From Symbiodinium natans (taxonomy: Eukaryota; Sar; Dinophyceae; Suessiales; Symbiodiniaceae), in assembly GCA_905221605.1 (NCBI GenBank), contig CAJNDS010000366.1, forward strand, positions 92,086-156,085: a DNA stretch of 64,000 nt, read 5' to 3'. This document shows, piece after piece, positions 9,663-20,800 of the stretch (positions within the stretch are counted from its first letter, which is position 1; every line of letters begins with the position of its first letter). The notes beneath the pieces are model-generated. The model was not told the DNA's origin. It made no database searches and saw only the letters and a list, made by a program, of their open reading frames with translations. The position numbers and the translations under genes are program-made.

Positions 9663-12600
9663 GCCTCGCCGCTGCGCTGCCCTGGCGAACTGGTGGCTGG
9701 CACCGCGGCGGTCCGGGCGGCATTGCCGGACTCCGGGGAACCGGAAAGAACATTTGGGCACTTTCGGAGTCAGAGATGCTCGGAGTCTAGGGCTTGTACA
9801 GGGTTTGCTGAGGGGGAAGAGAGCGGAAAGATGGGGTGGAGAGCATGAACGTCCAGGATGCTGGGCTGCTCAAGGGCCGCCTGTGCTCGGCCGTCACTGG
9901 CCGCGGGCTCAGAGAGAGCTCTCCGCGATGTTTTCTTCCCCCCCCCCCCCCCCCGTTTTGTCCCCGCAGCGGAGAAACCGAGTCTTTCCTGTTGTAGTTC
10001 CTGTTTTGCATGCCAGGTGCCTTTGCAGAGGCTTTGGGTGTCGTCACCGAGCCCAGCATTGAGCTGGTGATGAAGGCGCATCATGCATCATGGTGTTGAG
10101 GCCAAGAAGGGAGGATGCTTCCACCTGTGCTCATGCCAAAGTCAGGAAGAGTGAAGAGTGACCCCTGCTGAGCTTGGCGTGTGCCCTGTGCCAGGTCTTG
10201 AAGGGCTTTGTGTCAGAAAGCCCAGTGGGACCCGACAGCGCGACAGCCATCTACGGCTACCTGGAGCGGGAAGGTGGCCCTTCAACGCGTTTCTCCTCAG
10301 GATTTTTTCTGAGTTGTTTTGGCTGTTTTGGCTGGGCTGTCAGCTCCTTGCACTCGCACGGAAGCGTTGAAGCATTCTTCCCGTTTTTGCGAATTTTTTC
10401 AGTCGCAGTCAGCAGGCGCTGACTTGGCCGAGTTGCGAAGGATGCCGCCTCCAACTCGGTGGCTCGCGTGCCGATGGCTTGATATGGCTTAAAAAACCCC
10501 GCAGACTTGTTAGGTCCGTGGTGGTCGCCGCTGGAGCTGCAGCACGCGTTCCTGCTGACGTGGTGTGGGAGGAGACCCCAAGAGAGAATCATAACATGAC
10601 AGATCTATCGCCGATGCAGACTGCCTACAGCAAGGATGCAAACTGCGATCTTCCGGCCTTGCAGCAGCTCTACAGCGCTACCGCCTCAAGGGAGATCGGT
10701 CCTCGACGTGTTTTGAGTGGCGTATTCCAAGCTGTGCTGAGGTACGGTGGCGTCGGTTCTTCGTCATCGGCCTGGGTGTGCCGGAACGGCCGACACCGGA
10801 GCAGGCCGTTCATGGGACAGTTTGCTTCCCATTGCTATGGTCTCAGCACAGAAGACAAATTTCTACATGGACTCACACGCTACTGCAAGTTCCGGCCGCC
10901 GGCCGCTCCCACAATGTTGGCAGGTGCTTCGGCGCTTAGACCAACTGAGCGCCAGCACAGCACCCAGCGCTGCACTGTGGCCGTGCCTTGGCAGAAGTAG
11001 GAGAGCTTAAAGGCTTAGAGAACTTAATTTCAACAGGTCCTTGCCCCTGGGTCTCACGAGTACAAAATGAGTACCCGGCAAGGTTTTGGGAGATGGTTGC
11101 ATGGTTAACGTTAAAACATTTTGAAACGGGGTCTCTATTTGATTCTTTTTGGGCACCCTGTGGGTTCGCATCAAGCAGCCCCAAAAGGGCAAAAGGGTGG
11201 CTGGCCTTGGCCTGTGGTGCATGCTGGGATATGCTGGGTGCATGGCCAGGCTCCTCCTTCGCGTGGCCAAGGACTGCCAGTTTTTGTGAGCATCACGTTG
11301 GCCCACGAATCCGCACCTTGCTTGAAGGTCTTAGGTAGATGCAACCGGGGAGAGTTACACCTTGAGAGGAGATATCCGACACCTCTTCTGCTGATGCAGA
11401 AGGCTTCTGGCAGATTGGGCGTATGCAAGCACGGGTCGTTGATCATCTTGGGTCGGCGCGTCCTCCCTGAACCCCCCCCCCCCCCCTAATGTGCAATCCT
11501 GCGCAGCTTGGGCTGCGATGCCGGCAGCGCTGGCTGCCCGGCGCTGCGTGCCACTGCAGTTGGGCGGCCTTGGCGCCCCAAAGGAAGGTGCACCAGACTC
11601 CACAGGTGTTTGTCTCGGTTTGTTTCTGCTTCAGTGCGCAGGTGTCGTTCTCGAGGGGGACTACGCCGGGATTCCCGAGGCAGCCCTCGCCACACTCCGG
11701 GCCGAGGCACCCCTCGCAGCTGTGCCGACAGGGAAGGATGCAGAGCCCGGGTCCCAGCACAGCATGCGCAGCAACTTTGGGGCTTTTTGGCTTCGGCTTC
11801 TGAGCTGGAGGCACTGGCCAGGCCTTGCCAACGCGCTCGGGCTGAAAAGCCTCGCGTCGGCCGGAGCCTGAGAAGTGAGTTTCTGAAAACGAGCCGTGAA
11901 GGAACACAATGAAACTGAAGAGCCTCGAGCGTACAAAACATGATCGTTTGCAGCATCATTTATTTTCATGTGAGGTGCTTTCTTTATGTCTTATCGAGTC
12001 TCTCGGGTTCATCATAGAGTGTTTGTTTTTCTTTGTATAGAGAGACAGGGTGTTTGATGGGATACCAATCGGAAAGATCCTGCCTCACGTAGCAATTGCA
12101 GGTGTGCTGCATTACCGCCACATTCAGCGGTGAGGAGAAACCCGCTGTTGCCCAAATCTCAGTCCACAAAGTGTGCTGTCAGCGCCGCTTATGGTACAGG
12201 CTGCACAGGTCGACTCGGCATGCAAGTTGGCAGGTTACGCCAGGCCAAGCACATTCGGTGGTCATTCACTGCATGCGGCTAGGTCATTGCAAAGGCGGTG
12301 GCTTCGCTGCTGCCCTTGGCACAACGGTTCCTCATCCACAAGCACCGAGCTGTGTACGATGCTGTCAATGTGCCTTGGATGCACCTTCACATCGTTTGTG
12401 TGGTTTGAAAGTGCATGCGCTGCATGCAGGCAGCAAGCTTGACAACAAAGCTGGAGCAGCTGAGTGTGCGAGCGACTTGATGGGCATTTTGGGGTACAGC
12501 ATGAAGGGGTCCGTCAGCTTCTTTGGCGCACTTTGCGTCTCTAAGGAAGTGGATCCGCCCTTGAAGCTTCGGTGCAGCTTCTCCGCCGTGCCCGGTCAAG

Positions 12601-15600
12601 ATCCGATCCAGGCTGAGCTTGTCCGGGGTTCGTGCTAGCCGGTAGAATTTGCCATTAGCTGACGTGTCTTGCAGGTCGAAATCGAGAGCGACTGCTACAT
12701 GGAGATCAACAGCGCCTTCGCAAGCAAGACTAAGACGAGCACAAGGTACTTTCATGTCGTTTGTGAGTTTATCGCGCTGAGGTGGTCACCTGGAAGATGG
12801 GTCCTGTGAACCACGGCAGCAGCATATGCACTTTGTTGGTTAGACCGTCCATCAGGACTCCACGACCGCAGCCCGGAAACTTTATCGTGGCGGTCACGTT
12901 CCATGGACCGTCACATAGAGAAAAACTGAAAGAAGTTCCACTGAACCTAGATCCAAGAATAGGGAAAATGAGCTCAAACAGTGATGCCCTCAAGCGTAGA
13001 CTGCAGGCGGCCAGGCTGAGCTTGCCAACCAAAAAGCTGAAAAAGCCCACCTCCTGTTGCCACTCCAGCAGTGTGCAAGGACTCAAGGAATCAATGGTTC
13101 ATTCCTCCACATCGCTGGCAGCGTATCATTGCCAGCAGCACCAGCCACAATGTGAGCACGACGTGACATAAGTGGCCACCACGAATTCTGTCGTTCCCAA
13201 TGACTGGGCATGTTAACATGGCAGCCCACCATGCGTTTCTTGACTCATACGCATTCTTTGTTTACTCATGCAAGATCATATGACTGATAACTGGAGAATC
13301 AGAAGATTCAGAAATGGAAAGCACAAGCTATGCATAGCTATGCCAAGGAGAAGCTTCGACTGCGAATGCTTCCTGGGGCCACGCTTCCTGCCCTTTGTGT
13401 CGAGTTGGCGCGTCTTCTGCTGCCACCAGCCTGGAAGCAGGACTGAAGCGCCCGTCCCAGCCTAGGTTGCATCCGGATCCAAGGGTCAGGGTTAGATCTC
13501 TGGAGTTGTGATCACAGGGTGGATTCTTAATAGCTTCACGGGCAGATCCTGTTGATAGTAAGTGCCATTCATCTCTTCACTGGGTGTGATTCAATTCAAC
13601 GAGCAGAACATCCCTCCACAGAAGGGTAGTTCAATGAGCTTGCGCTTGAAAACCATTAAGTATCTTGTGATCGCTCATTCCCGCCACTTACTGATGAATG
13701 TCATGTACAGGCAAGAAGTTGAACTTCGCAAAGCTCCGGAAAACTTTTTTCAATACGGTGAACCGTGCTTGCAACACAAGTTGATGTACCACCATAAATC
13801 CTTAAACTGAAGCCCCAAACCCTAAACCCTTTTTAACCCTAAACCCCCTCATTATCTAAGATGCCCTTGCTATCACGTGTCACGGCTCGAATGTCCAGGA
13901 CGAGGTGACGACGGTCCGGCAGACCCGCGAGGCGCCCCCGGCATCTGCCTTTGTTGGGGGGTTTCCGAAGTTAGAGGTACCTTACTGGGGTCCCCAATAA
14001 GAGAATCCCTTTATTTGGGGGAAATAAGCGGTCCCGTGTTTTTGCAGACCCCCCCATGTCTCTGCCATTCTTTATGGACAAGGCTTGTAGGTTTTGTAGC
14101 AACCGCTTGATGTGTATTCCAGGCTTATTCTCAAGTGCGCCAGCAGGCCCTGGCCACCTTCCTTGCTTCGGCCGCGTTGGCCGGAGCATCGGGCGCTGCA
14201 TCCCTTTGCGAGGCACAACTCTTAGGATAACCCTGAGGACAACTAGAAAGTAAGCCAAAGTGACGGAAATTTCGGGAGATCGGTGGGACATCTTTGGAAC
14301 TGCGGGGACAGGCGAAGAACCTTCGGGAAGAAGCGGATAAAAAGCTCGGCTAGTTTTGGGGGCGTGTTCCTTCCTGACTACTTGCAACGTGAGGGTACCG
14401 TGCCCTGACATCCTGAAACCGAAGTGCAAGCGTGGCGTTGCGAGTCCCGTAAGAGCATCGAATCGTGCCCTTAAGGACAAGTCCAGGTTCGAGCAGAGGT
14501 AGCAGCAGCGCTTGACGGGGCTCCGATGCCGGACATGACACAAGAAGTTGAACTGTGTAACGTGAGCATACGTGAGCCATGCTTTGTCGAGGCGCTGCAG
14601 ATCGCGGAGCTTCCAAGCGAGGCTGGCCCCGGCATTGTTTTCATCTGCCAGCTAGCTGCCCAGAGAAGTCTCATTTGTCAGGACTCCCCTGACTACACGC
14701 CACCCTGGCCGATGCCGAAAGAGGCAGAATCGACAGGGGGCTGGTTTCTCCGCAGTTCTTCAGTGTAGAAGCTCCAGACGCAGAGCATCGCAGTGTCTTG
14801 CAAACCTCTTGGGAGCTTTTCTTGAGCCCAAGCCAGCCAAGCGTTGCCCACCAGGAGGGCACTAAAGGCAGTCTCCAGTCTTCTTGAAACGGCGCAGGTT
14901 GCAGAGCAGCTGGAGTTGGAGCGTCGGCTTCTTGAAGCGGAGAAGGCCACTATTTAGTGCAGAAGAGCTGAGAGCATGTCGTCTTGGAATGGAGATCCCA
15001 TTTGACCCGTGTCTGGACTCTGACTCTGACCCCTTTGATAGACCTGGGCTGAAGAGTTAAAGTAAAGCATGCAGAAGCCTCGCTACACAAAATATACGCC
15101 ATGAGCACGAGCTGTGCGCACTTTGCAGGAGACGGAGCCGGAGAAGCTTGTGCCCCCAAGCAACGAGGAGGTATCCCTGCAGGGTAAACCCTAAACCCTC
15201 GAGCCCAAATGTCACACATCACGTCCCGGGCAGTTTGTGCAGGAGTCGCCTGCAGAGCCTCCGAGCAAGAGAGCGCGAATGGAGGGGCCTGAGGCCGTGT
15301 GAGTGACCTGTACTGGGTCCTGCGTCCTTTTGTGTCTTGCGCTCAGTTGTGGGGTGGGGGTGGGGCGGTGGGGGGGGGGGGGTTATGATTCAGCTCTGGG
15401 GTTGAGTTTTACGTTAAGCAAGCGCCGATGTAAGTCAAGTCGGCATGCAATCAATTCAGTTCCATCTCTGGCTCGCATTTCCCATATTAGTCCATGACCC
15501 AGCTCTTGATCTCCCGTGTCGCATGGACATACGGACACAGTAGGATGCAACTTGGCTTTAGTCCTTGGGCCATGCGGCCTCTCCTCACGTTAGTTGGTTC

Positions 15601-17531
15601 ATGCCTTCGTGGATTCCTAGATGCTCTGTCTCTCTTCTTCTGTTTCAGGCACCGATCCTTGCGGAGGCAGCCATCTTGGAAGGTGCCGCCAAGGCCACTT
15701 GTGTTCTCTAACATCACTTACTTGTACCAATGGGCCGTAGGAGGCAGAGGTGATGTTCAGAAGACAGAATTTCCCAGGGCTGGTTGGGAATCGTAGAGCT
15801 GTAGAGCCTGGAGCCTAGAGAAAAGCCATGACGCCGAAACTTGTCCTGCCACCCCATGGGCCACGCACAGCCCGCTGTTGAGATAACAGAACCACGCTGT
15901 TGAACCAAAAGAGCCAAGACATAGGTTTTTGTCTTACAGTTGCCTGCTGGTGGAGGATCGCTTGGCCGAGATGGAGGCGGAGAGCTTCAACATGGAGGAG
16001 AAAGAGATGCGGATGAGATGCCGAAGAGATACATGGGCCCTCTAACCCAAAGATAGCGAGCGAGCCAGACAGAGAGTCACCAGTGGCAACCCAACACGTC
16101 CGGGAACGGCGGACACAATTCACCCATCCTGATCCTACAGCAACGCCCTAGCGAAAGGGGGCAATCCAAGTCTGTGCCACATGGCGTAGGAGCCACAGAT
16201 GGACCCATGTGCTCTTGGGGACGACGGGGAGGCAGGATTATTTGGGATGTCTTGATCGTTGCACTAGGGCCGTGAACACGAAGCAATGCAAGGGCCTGAG
16301 TGTTGTCAGGTGGATGGCTGCCAGAACGATGCTGGCACAACTGCAGAGATGGAAGAGGCGATTGCCCTATTCATGACTTCAAGTTCATCCCCACCTCATC
16401 TCATGGATTACACTGCATGCACGCACGCACACGCACACGCACGCGCGCACGCACACCCACACGCTCACGCTCACGCTCTCGCACACGCGCACGTACATGG
16501 GTTGAACATGAACGCGCCGCCCACCCATTGGACTTCAAAGGAACACTGCTCAAGCTGCGTGGCGCAGTGAGAACGTCAACCTGTAGAGCATCTGCTAGAT
16601 TTCAATAGCAGATTTGATTGCTGGGGCCTGCTCAAAAGATTTCCAAAACCAGGGTAACTGGTGCGGCCTGCACGCGGAAGCATCGCAGACACCTCTTTTA
16701 TTACTTGACCTGGCAGAAAACTCTTCCACTTGCTTGTCCTTTCCCAGTACCATCCATCTTCATGCCTGCTTGCCCTTGCAGATGTCTTGTCTTCTTGGTC
16801 AAGGGATGAGGAGAGCTGCTCCCATGCCACCAGAGGCGAGCGCAGCTGAGATGAAAGATGCAGACGCCTTGCTGAAGGCTCAGCTGTGTCACTCTGGTGC
16901 TGCATGCTCACATGATGTTCCACCATGCACAGGTATGTGCATGTTGGCGCATGGCCATGTCTCATCGTTTTTCGAGTCACCTGTCGTGTTCAGAACGTCA
17001 GCGTGATCGACCAGGGCTCAGAGGATGGAGAAGGCGCCGAGCTCCGGAAGCTTTGTGTTTTGCTTTCTTGCACCACTGTAGCAGCTGGCTCGTGGTTGCC
17101 AGGAGGCAAAGGCAAAGGCAAGGGCAAGGGCGACAAGGGTGGCAAGGGCAAAGGTCCTGGCAAGCAGAGCGACAAGGACATCGCGAAGTGAGCACTTGGG
17201 GTGCCTGGATTGGCCCTCCGTGCCCCAAAACTCTGCTTCGCCAGGAGCGCGGCGCGACGGAGCTTGGACGCATCCTTGATCGCCTGCCAGGCATGCGGCT
17301 TAGGTTGGAGATCTTGATGCATGGTGCCATCGTCCAGCGTGTGCCTTGGGACCCGAGGAACCGCTGCTGCTCCAGAGGACGAGTCTGCAGAGGTGGGCCT
17401 GACCAATCTCGGATGATACGAGGGAAGGGCATCGGGCATCGCTCACCCTGCACGTGTGACCGCAGGCGAAGAAGGAGAGGTCATTCAAGACACGTGTCTA
17501 CGATCTGGATGACTTACGCGCCAAGAGCTGA
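9663..17531 (+). CDS. Unidentified multi-exon gene (exon candidates)
   Basis: I do not recognise this gene. Several + strand exon candidates share AG|G acceptors and plausible donors: 9663-9787 (Gly-rich, GIAGLRGTGKNIWALSE), 10195-10273, 11651-11871, 12675-12745, 14487-14768, 14855-14956, 15129-15170, 15243-15296, 15649-15682, 15940-16015, 16782-16932, 16994-17191 and 17466-17531. The later pieces are coiled-coil or disordered and include a nuclear-localisation-like PPSKRARMEG, acidic helices and a Gly/Lys-rich tail. Whether they form one protein is not shown. It may also continue into the NOV-domain exons from 17,800. Phases agree for 15129-15170, 15243-15296 and 15649, but not for every junction. 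The 9663 piece loosely resembles a P-loop but lacks the Ser/Thr after the lysine. Confidence 0.35.
9938..9954. repeat. Poly(C) run, 17 bp
   Basis: An uninterrupted C17 run between the 9663 and 10195 exon candidates. Confidence 0.95.
10195..10273 (+). CDS. Exon candidate of unidentified gene
   Basis: Between GCCAG|G and donor GTGGCC (10274). It encodes VLKGFVSESPVGPDSATAI and continues to EREG. Both splice sites look plausible. No family was recognised. Confidence 0.4.
11472..11486. repeat. Poly(C) run, 15 bp
   Basis: An uninterrupted C15 run just upstream of an exon candidate. Confidence 0.95.
11651..11871 (+). CDS. Exon candidate, alanine-rich
   Basis: The frame reads VVLEGDYAGIPEAALATLRA and stays open to TGA at 11869-11871, after a GCGCAG|G acceptor near 11641. 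The first part is codon-like and acidic/alanine-rich; the tryptophan-rich second part may be read-through into an intron. No family was recognised. Confidence 0.3.
12675..12745 (+). CDS. Exon candidate with clean splice sites
   Basis: Lies between TTGCAG|G and AAG|GTACT. It encodes VEIESDCYMEINSAFASKTK plus three further residues. Both splice sites are canonical, which makes it one of the better exon candidates here, but it is too short to identify. Confidence 0.4.
13812..13858. repeat. Telomere-like CCCTAAA patch
   Basis: AACCCTAAACCC occurs twice, with a T-rich interruption. This is an interstitial relic of the TTTAGGG-type telomere motif. Confidence 0.8.
13955..14035 (+). repeat. Diverged copy of the GGGGTTTCCGAA repeat
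   Basis: Shares GGGGGTTTCCGAA, AGGTACCTTA and CCCTTTATTTGGGG with the copy at 5626-5745, in the same orientation. The middle part differs. Confidence 0.55.
14487..14768 (+). CDS. Exon candidate, acidic
   Basis: After acceptor TCCAG|G, a frame of about 93 codons begins VRAEVAAALDGAPMPDM and ends at TAG 14766-14768. Part of the 3' end may be intron. No family was recognised. Confidence 0.35.
   Translation, partial: VRAEVAAALDGAPMPDMTQEVELCNVSIREPCFVEALQIAELPSEAGPGIVFICQLAAQRSLICQDSPDYTPPWPMPKEAESTGGWFLRSSSV
14855..14956 (+). CDS. Exon candidate, coiled coil
   Basis: Reads VSSLLETAQVAEQLELERR and continues LLEAEKATI, a heptad-like pattern rich in Leu, Glu and Arg. It is followed closely by Glu/Pro-rich exon candidates at 15129 and 15243. 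Confidence 0.4.
15129..15296 (+). CDS. Two small exon candidates with PPSKRARMEG
   Basis: 15129-15170 (ETEPEKLVPPSNEE, donor GTATCC) and 15243-15296 (ESPAEPPSKRARMEGPEA) both start after AG|G and join in phase 0. They also join the next candidate at 15649 (APILAEAAILE) in phase. The basic SKRAR stretch could be a nuclear localisation signal. A CCCTAAACCCT patch lies in the intron at 15183-15199. Confidence 0.4.
15370..15382. repeat. Poly(G) run, 13 bp
   Basis: G13 within a longer G-rich stretch (about 15,350-15,382) in an intron. Confidence 0.95.
15940..16015 (+). CDS. Exon candidate, charged helix
   Basis: After a TTACAG acceptor, reads CLLVEDRLAEMEAESFNMEE and continues KEMRMR, a strongly charged helix typical of a coiled coil. 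The donor is unclear. Confidence 0.35.
16418..16494. repeat. CACGCA-type microsatellite
   Basis: Imperfect ACGCAC, ACGCTC and GCGCAC hexamers over about 75 bp. Confidence 0.9.
16782..16932 (+). CDS. Exon candidate with GT donor
   Basis: Between TTGCAG and ACAG|GTATGTG, a strong donor. It encodes AAPMPPEASAAEMKDADALL and a cysteine-containing end. It precedes a Gly/Lys-rich exon in the next 260 bp. Confidence 0.4.
16994..17191 (+). CDS. Exon candidates with Gly/Lys-rich tail
   Basis: After TTCAG, reads NVSVIDQGSEDGEGAELRK; after a possible short intron ending GCCAG|G near 17,101 it encodes repeated GKGKGK and GDKGGKGKGPGK, then TGA at 17189-17191. A flexible, strongly basic tail. No family was recognised. 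Confidence 0.4.
   Translation, partial: NVSVIDQGSEDGEGAELRKLCVLLSCTTVAAGSWLPGGKGKGKGKGDKGGKGKGPGKQSDKDIAK
17466..17531 (+). CDS. Small terminal exon candidate
   Basis: After CCGCAG|G, reads AKKERSFKTRVYDLDDLRAK and S, then TGA at 17529-17531. It could be the last exon of the unidentified gene. An alternative frame over the same bases is also open, so this is tentative. Confidence 0.35.
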   Translation, partial: AKKERSFKTRVYDLDDLRAKS

Positions 17532-17799
17532 GCACGTCGACAGAATCTAAGTGTACCCTGGCTCCTTTAGACTCCACTCTCGAACAATTCTTCGGTCATC
17601 GAGGCCCAGTCGAAGAAAATGCATCTTGGTCCACTGCCACACCGGAATGACCTGCCGCAGGAGGCTCGCCTTAGTCTGCACGTGTGAGTCTGACTTCGTC
17701 TGACTTGATGGGCTGCAAGGAGCGTGAGAAGGTTGGACGCTGGGGCGAGCAGCCGCTTGGTTTCACAAAGTATCCGGAATACTTTTGCGACTTCCGCAG

Positions 17800-17867
17800 C
17801 TGACAAGGTTCGTGTACGAATACCTGCGAAAAAAGCTTGAGCATGAGGACCGCTGGAGCTTTTCAGG
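17800..17867 (+). CDS. NOV-like exon: FVYEYLRKKL
   Basis: After acceptor CCGCAG, reads LTRFVYEYLRKKLEHEDRW. It fits the first helix of the NOV C-terminal domain, which begins (G..gE)..vy.yL. The 3' edge is unresolved. Confidence 0.5.
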
Positions 17868-20800
17868 GAACGTCTGAATGTTACACCGTTGCGCTCTACG
17901 CACTGCGTGCACTAAGCACTACGTGCTCTACGCACTAATTACGCGCTCTGTATCCCGACCCTTGACCCAGAGGGTCCTTGTCAGAGCCACAAGGTGTCGC
18001 AGCCTGCCACCAACTGTGGATTTCTTCCCTGACACCACCAACTTAACACCGTCCGTTGAGGAAGCACAGGTCTCGTCAGGCTTCTACATGGTATCGCACA
18101 CAATCGTTGAAGACCTGCCCCAAACCTACCCACCAGACCATTCCAAATCTAATTGTAAACGCTTGCGCGCGCCACCTCGGCAGCCGGGCCGGCCCACGGA
18201 CAGGAAAGGAGGAAAGAGCTGGTACCCGTGGCGGGGTCTCAGCAAGGTGGCAGGAGGGTTCAGGCAGGTCCCAGAAAAGGTCCCATGGGTTTCGGGGGGG
18301 TTTCAGGGGGTCCGGGGGGGGGGGGGTCTTCTCGGCAGGAAGCCGAGGCGAATTACGAGCTTGAGAAATTTCATCTGCCGCATACGAGTTTGTTTTCGAG
18401 ACAAGAGGTGTGTGAATGGCCCCCTTTGCCTAGTTGCAGTTTTCTGCATTTCAGGACAGTCAGAAGTGCACGCCTCGATTGATTCTGCACTGCCAGCTGC
18501 TTCGGGGCGGTCTTCTCAGCCTTTTCGCTAGGCGTGTGATTTGGGTCAATGAAGTCGAGGACAGGGACGACAGAGCTCAAGTCGTCTATTTTATGGGCTG
18601 GCATTGAAGAATCTTAACAGTTGAAGGAGACGGGCTTCCAGTACGATTTGCGGATTGAGGCAAGCCATGGCACGATGGACCCTGCAACCCCCGCAGCGCG
18701 AAATTGGTCCACCAGGACAGTACCAGTGGGGATGTGGAGGCCTATGTCGAGGTCAAGACATCGCGTGCCAAGGACTGCAACCTTCTGGTGTCCCACCAGT
18801 CCCTCCCTCCGCCCTTTCCCGGCCCGGAGTAATGGACAGCGGCGGGCTGGCAGTCTTCTCCTCTTGCGTCGCTTCTATTATTTTTCTCTTTTCCCTTGCT
18901 TCTCTTCTTCTCCTATCCTCCTCTTTTCCTTTGTTCATCGTTTTCCCTCGTCTTGTTGTCCTCTCTTCCTCGCTTCTCCTCTTTCTCTTCTTCTCTCTTC
19001 CTCTCTGTCCTCTTTGTCCTCTTCTGCTCTTCCTCCTTTTCTCTTCTTCTCCTCCTCTTGTTCTCCTCCTGTCTGGAAGTAAGTTTAAGCTGTGAAGCAA
19101 GCTTCAGCTGCTGCAGGTCTCGCAGTCGCATAGACAACCCATAGCCAATTCGTACGATGTCGTGCTTTTCTCTCTCAGAGCCGATCAGAAGCAAGTGATT
19201 GGAATCCTGATTGTGTTTTGATTTTTAGTGATCTGTGTTGGGGGGTTGTGTTTTGGCTGTCGGTCCCTTCCGCCTGTTCCCGCACGCGTGTGTTCTGGTT
19301 TCATGCTTTCCGGCATTTGTTTTTATTGGGTTATCTTGTTTTTTGTTCTTTTGTGTGGGTGTGTGCATTTTTGGTCTTTTGCATTGTTCTGAGCTTTTGC
19401 CTGCTGTTTTGACGTGTTTTTCTTTGCTTCAGGTGTGGGTTTATATGTGTTTTGATTTTGGTTTGTGACTTTTTGCTTTCCGTAGTTTGCTTTTTGCTTT
19501 GTTCTACCCTTTGCCTTTCGCTTTTATGCTTCTTGCTTTTGCTTCCTGCTTTTGCTTCGGTTGTGTTTCTGTTATTATTTTGCTTTAGGTCGTTCTATGC
19601 CCTTTTGTGTTCGTTTTGTGTTTTGTTTTGTTTTTTTTTGCTACGCCGTTTATTTTCAGCTGTTTGTGTTTTTTGTTGGTTGTGCATTGCGCTTCTCCCT
19701 ATGCGCTCTGCTTCTCATGTTTTTTTTTGTGTTGTGTGTCTGTTTTCTTTTTTTTGAGGGGAGAGGGAGGCATCCGGTGGCAACAGCTTGGTTTGGAAAC
19801 AGGCCGGCCTTGCGATTGACATAGGAAATGGAGCCTTTCAAAAATATATGAAGGAGATAGAGCTTTCCGATCAAACTAGAGAAAAAGGCAAGTTTTCTTA
19901 ATGGGGAGGAAACACAGGTTTCCCAAGACAATATGGGGAAGTAGTGGATCTCTCCTGTTGACAAACAGATGAGATAGAAGCTGCTCCAGGCCATGTTCTG
20001 GCGTGAAGCTCCAAAATTCCAAGGGGGAAGGCGGCGACAGCCTGCTGTCAACCACACAAGGCGTGCGTAGGGCAAAGCTGGTCGACAACTCCCGCTTGGT
20101 ATTCGCTGGAGGCTTGCAATCAGGGGAAACTAGAAGGAGTTCTTCTTGTGACATAAAAAAGGGCAACAGAAAGGCCAGCTGTGGAAGGGAGTAGGCGCGA
20201 TTTCTATGAACTATTCTTCTATAGAAGAAACAGCGAGAGGACATGGTAAAGGTAACGACAGGGAAAAGTATTACCTAATCGAGCTTGTGCTCACGCCAGG
20301 GTCCCGCACGCATTCTGGGGTGGAAATCGCACTCTCGCCCAGTTCCCGCACATGCTGTGGTCGAAATCGCGTTCTCGGTCCTTCGCGCATTCTGTGGTCG
20401 ACATCGCACTTTGTACATGAATAAATCGGCCTTAGGAAACCTCTATTCCTGCACTTTAAGCAGAGATCCTGTATCTCCTCCAGTCAGTGCCTTCGATTGC
20501 CTACGATAGTGTTCCACCCACTGTGCTGTGCTGCGAGGACAAGCAACTTTTCGAGAAGCTTGGCGCGAGACAGCTACTGCACGTGGCGTCGTCTTTCCGT
20601 GGGGTTGCTGTGCATGTGGCCGCCTAAGGATGAGCTACAGAGAATGGACGTTTGCGCAAAAGGAGAGGGCGCATGCATGGATTGGGGACTTCAGAGATGC
20701 TGCCTGCAAAAGAGATCTGCAAAGAACTCCGCCCTGCTGAGGAGGGGAGCAAGTTCGTCATCTTTCGGGTCTCCAATGCTGGCAAGGCCTCAGTCTTCTC

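Larger units (their letters stand above)
12746..14486. other. Intronic or intergenic stretch with repeats
   Basis: An open frame at 12782-13171 has no recognised similarity and is overlapped by an antisense frame. A CCCTAAACCC-type patch lies at 13812-13858, followed by a diverged copy of the GGGGTTTCCGAA repeat at 13955-14035. Confidence 0.4.

Noticed and set aside
9663-9787. P-loop ATPase exon (GLRGTGKN)
   Set aside because: The Ser/Thr after the lysine is missing and no other ATPase motif follows.
18655-19194. Serine/leucine-rich and arginine/glutamate-rich frames
   Set aside because: Produced by the polypyrimidine tract.
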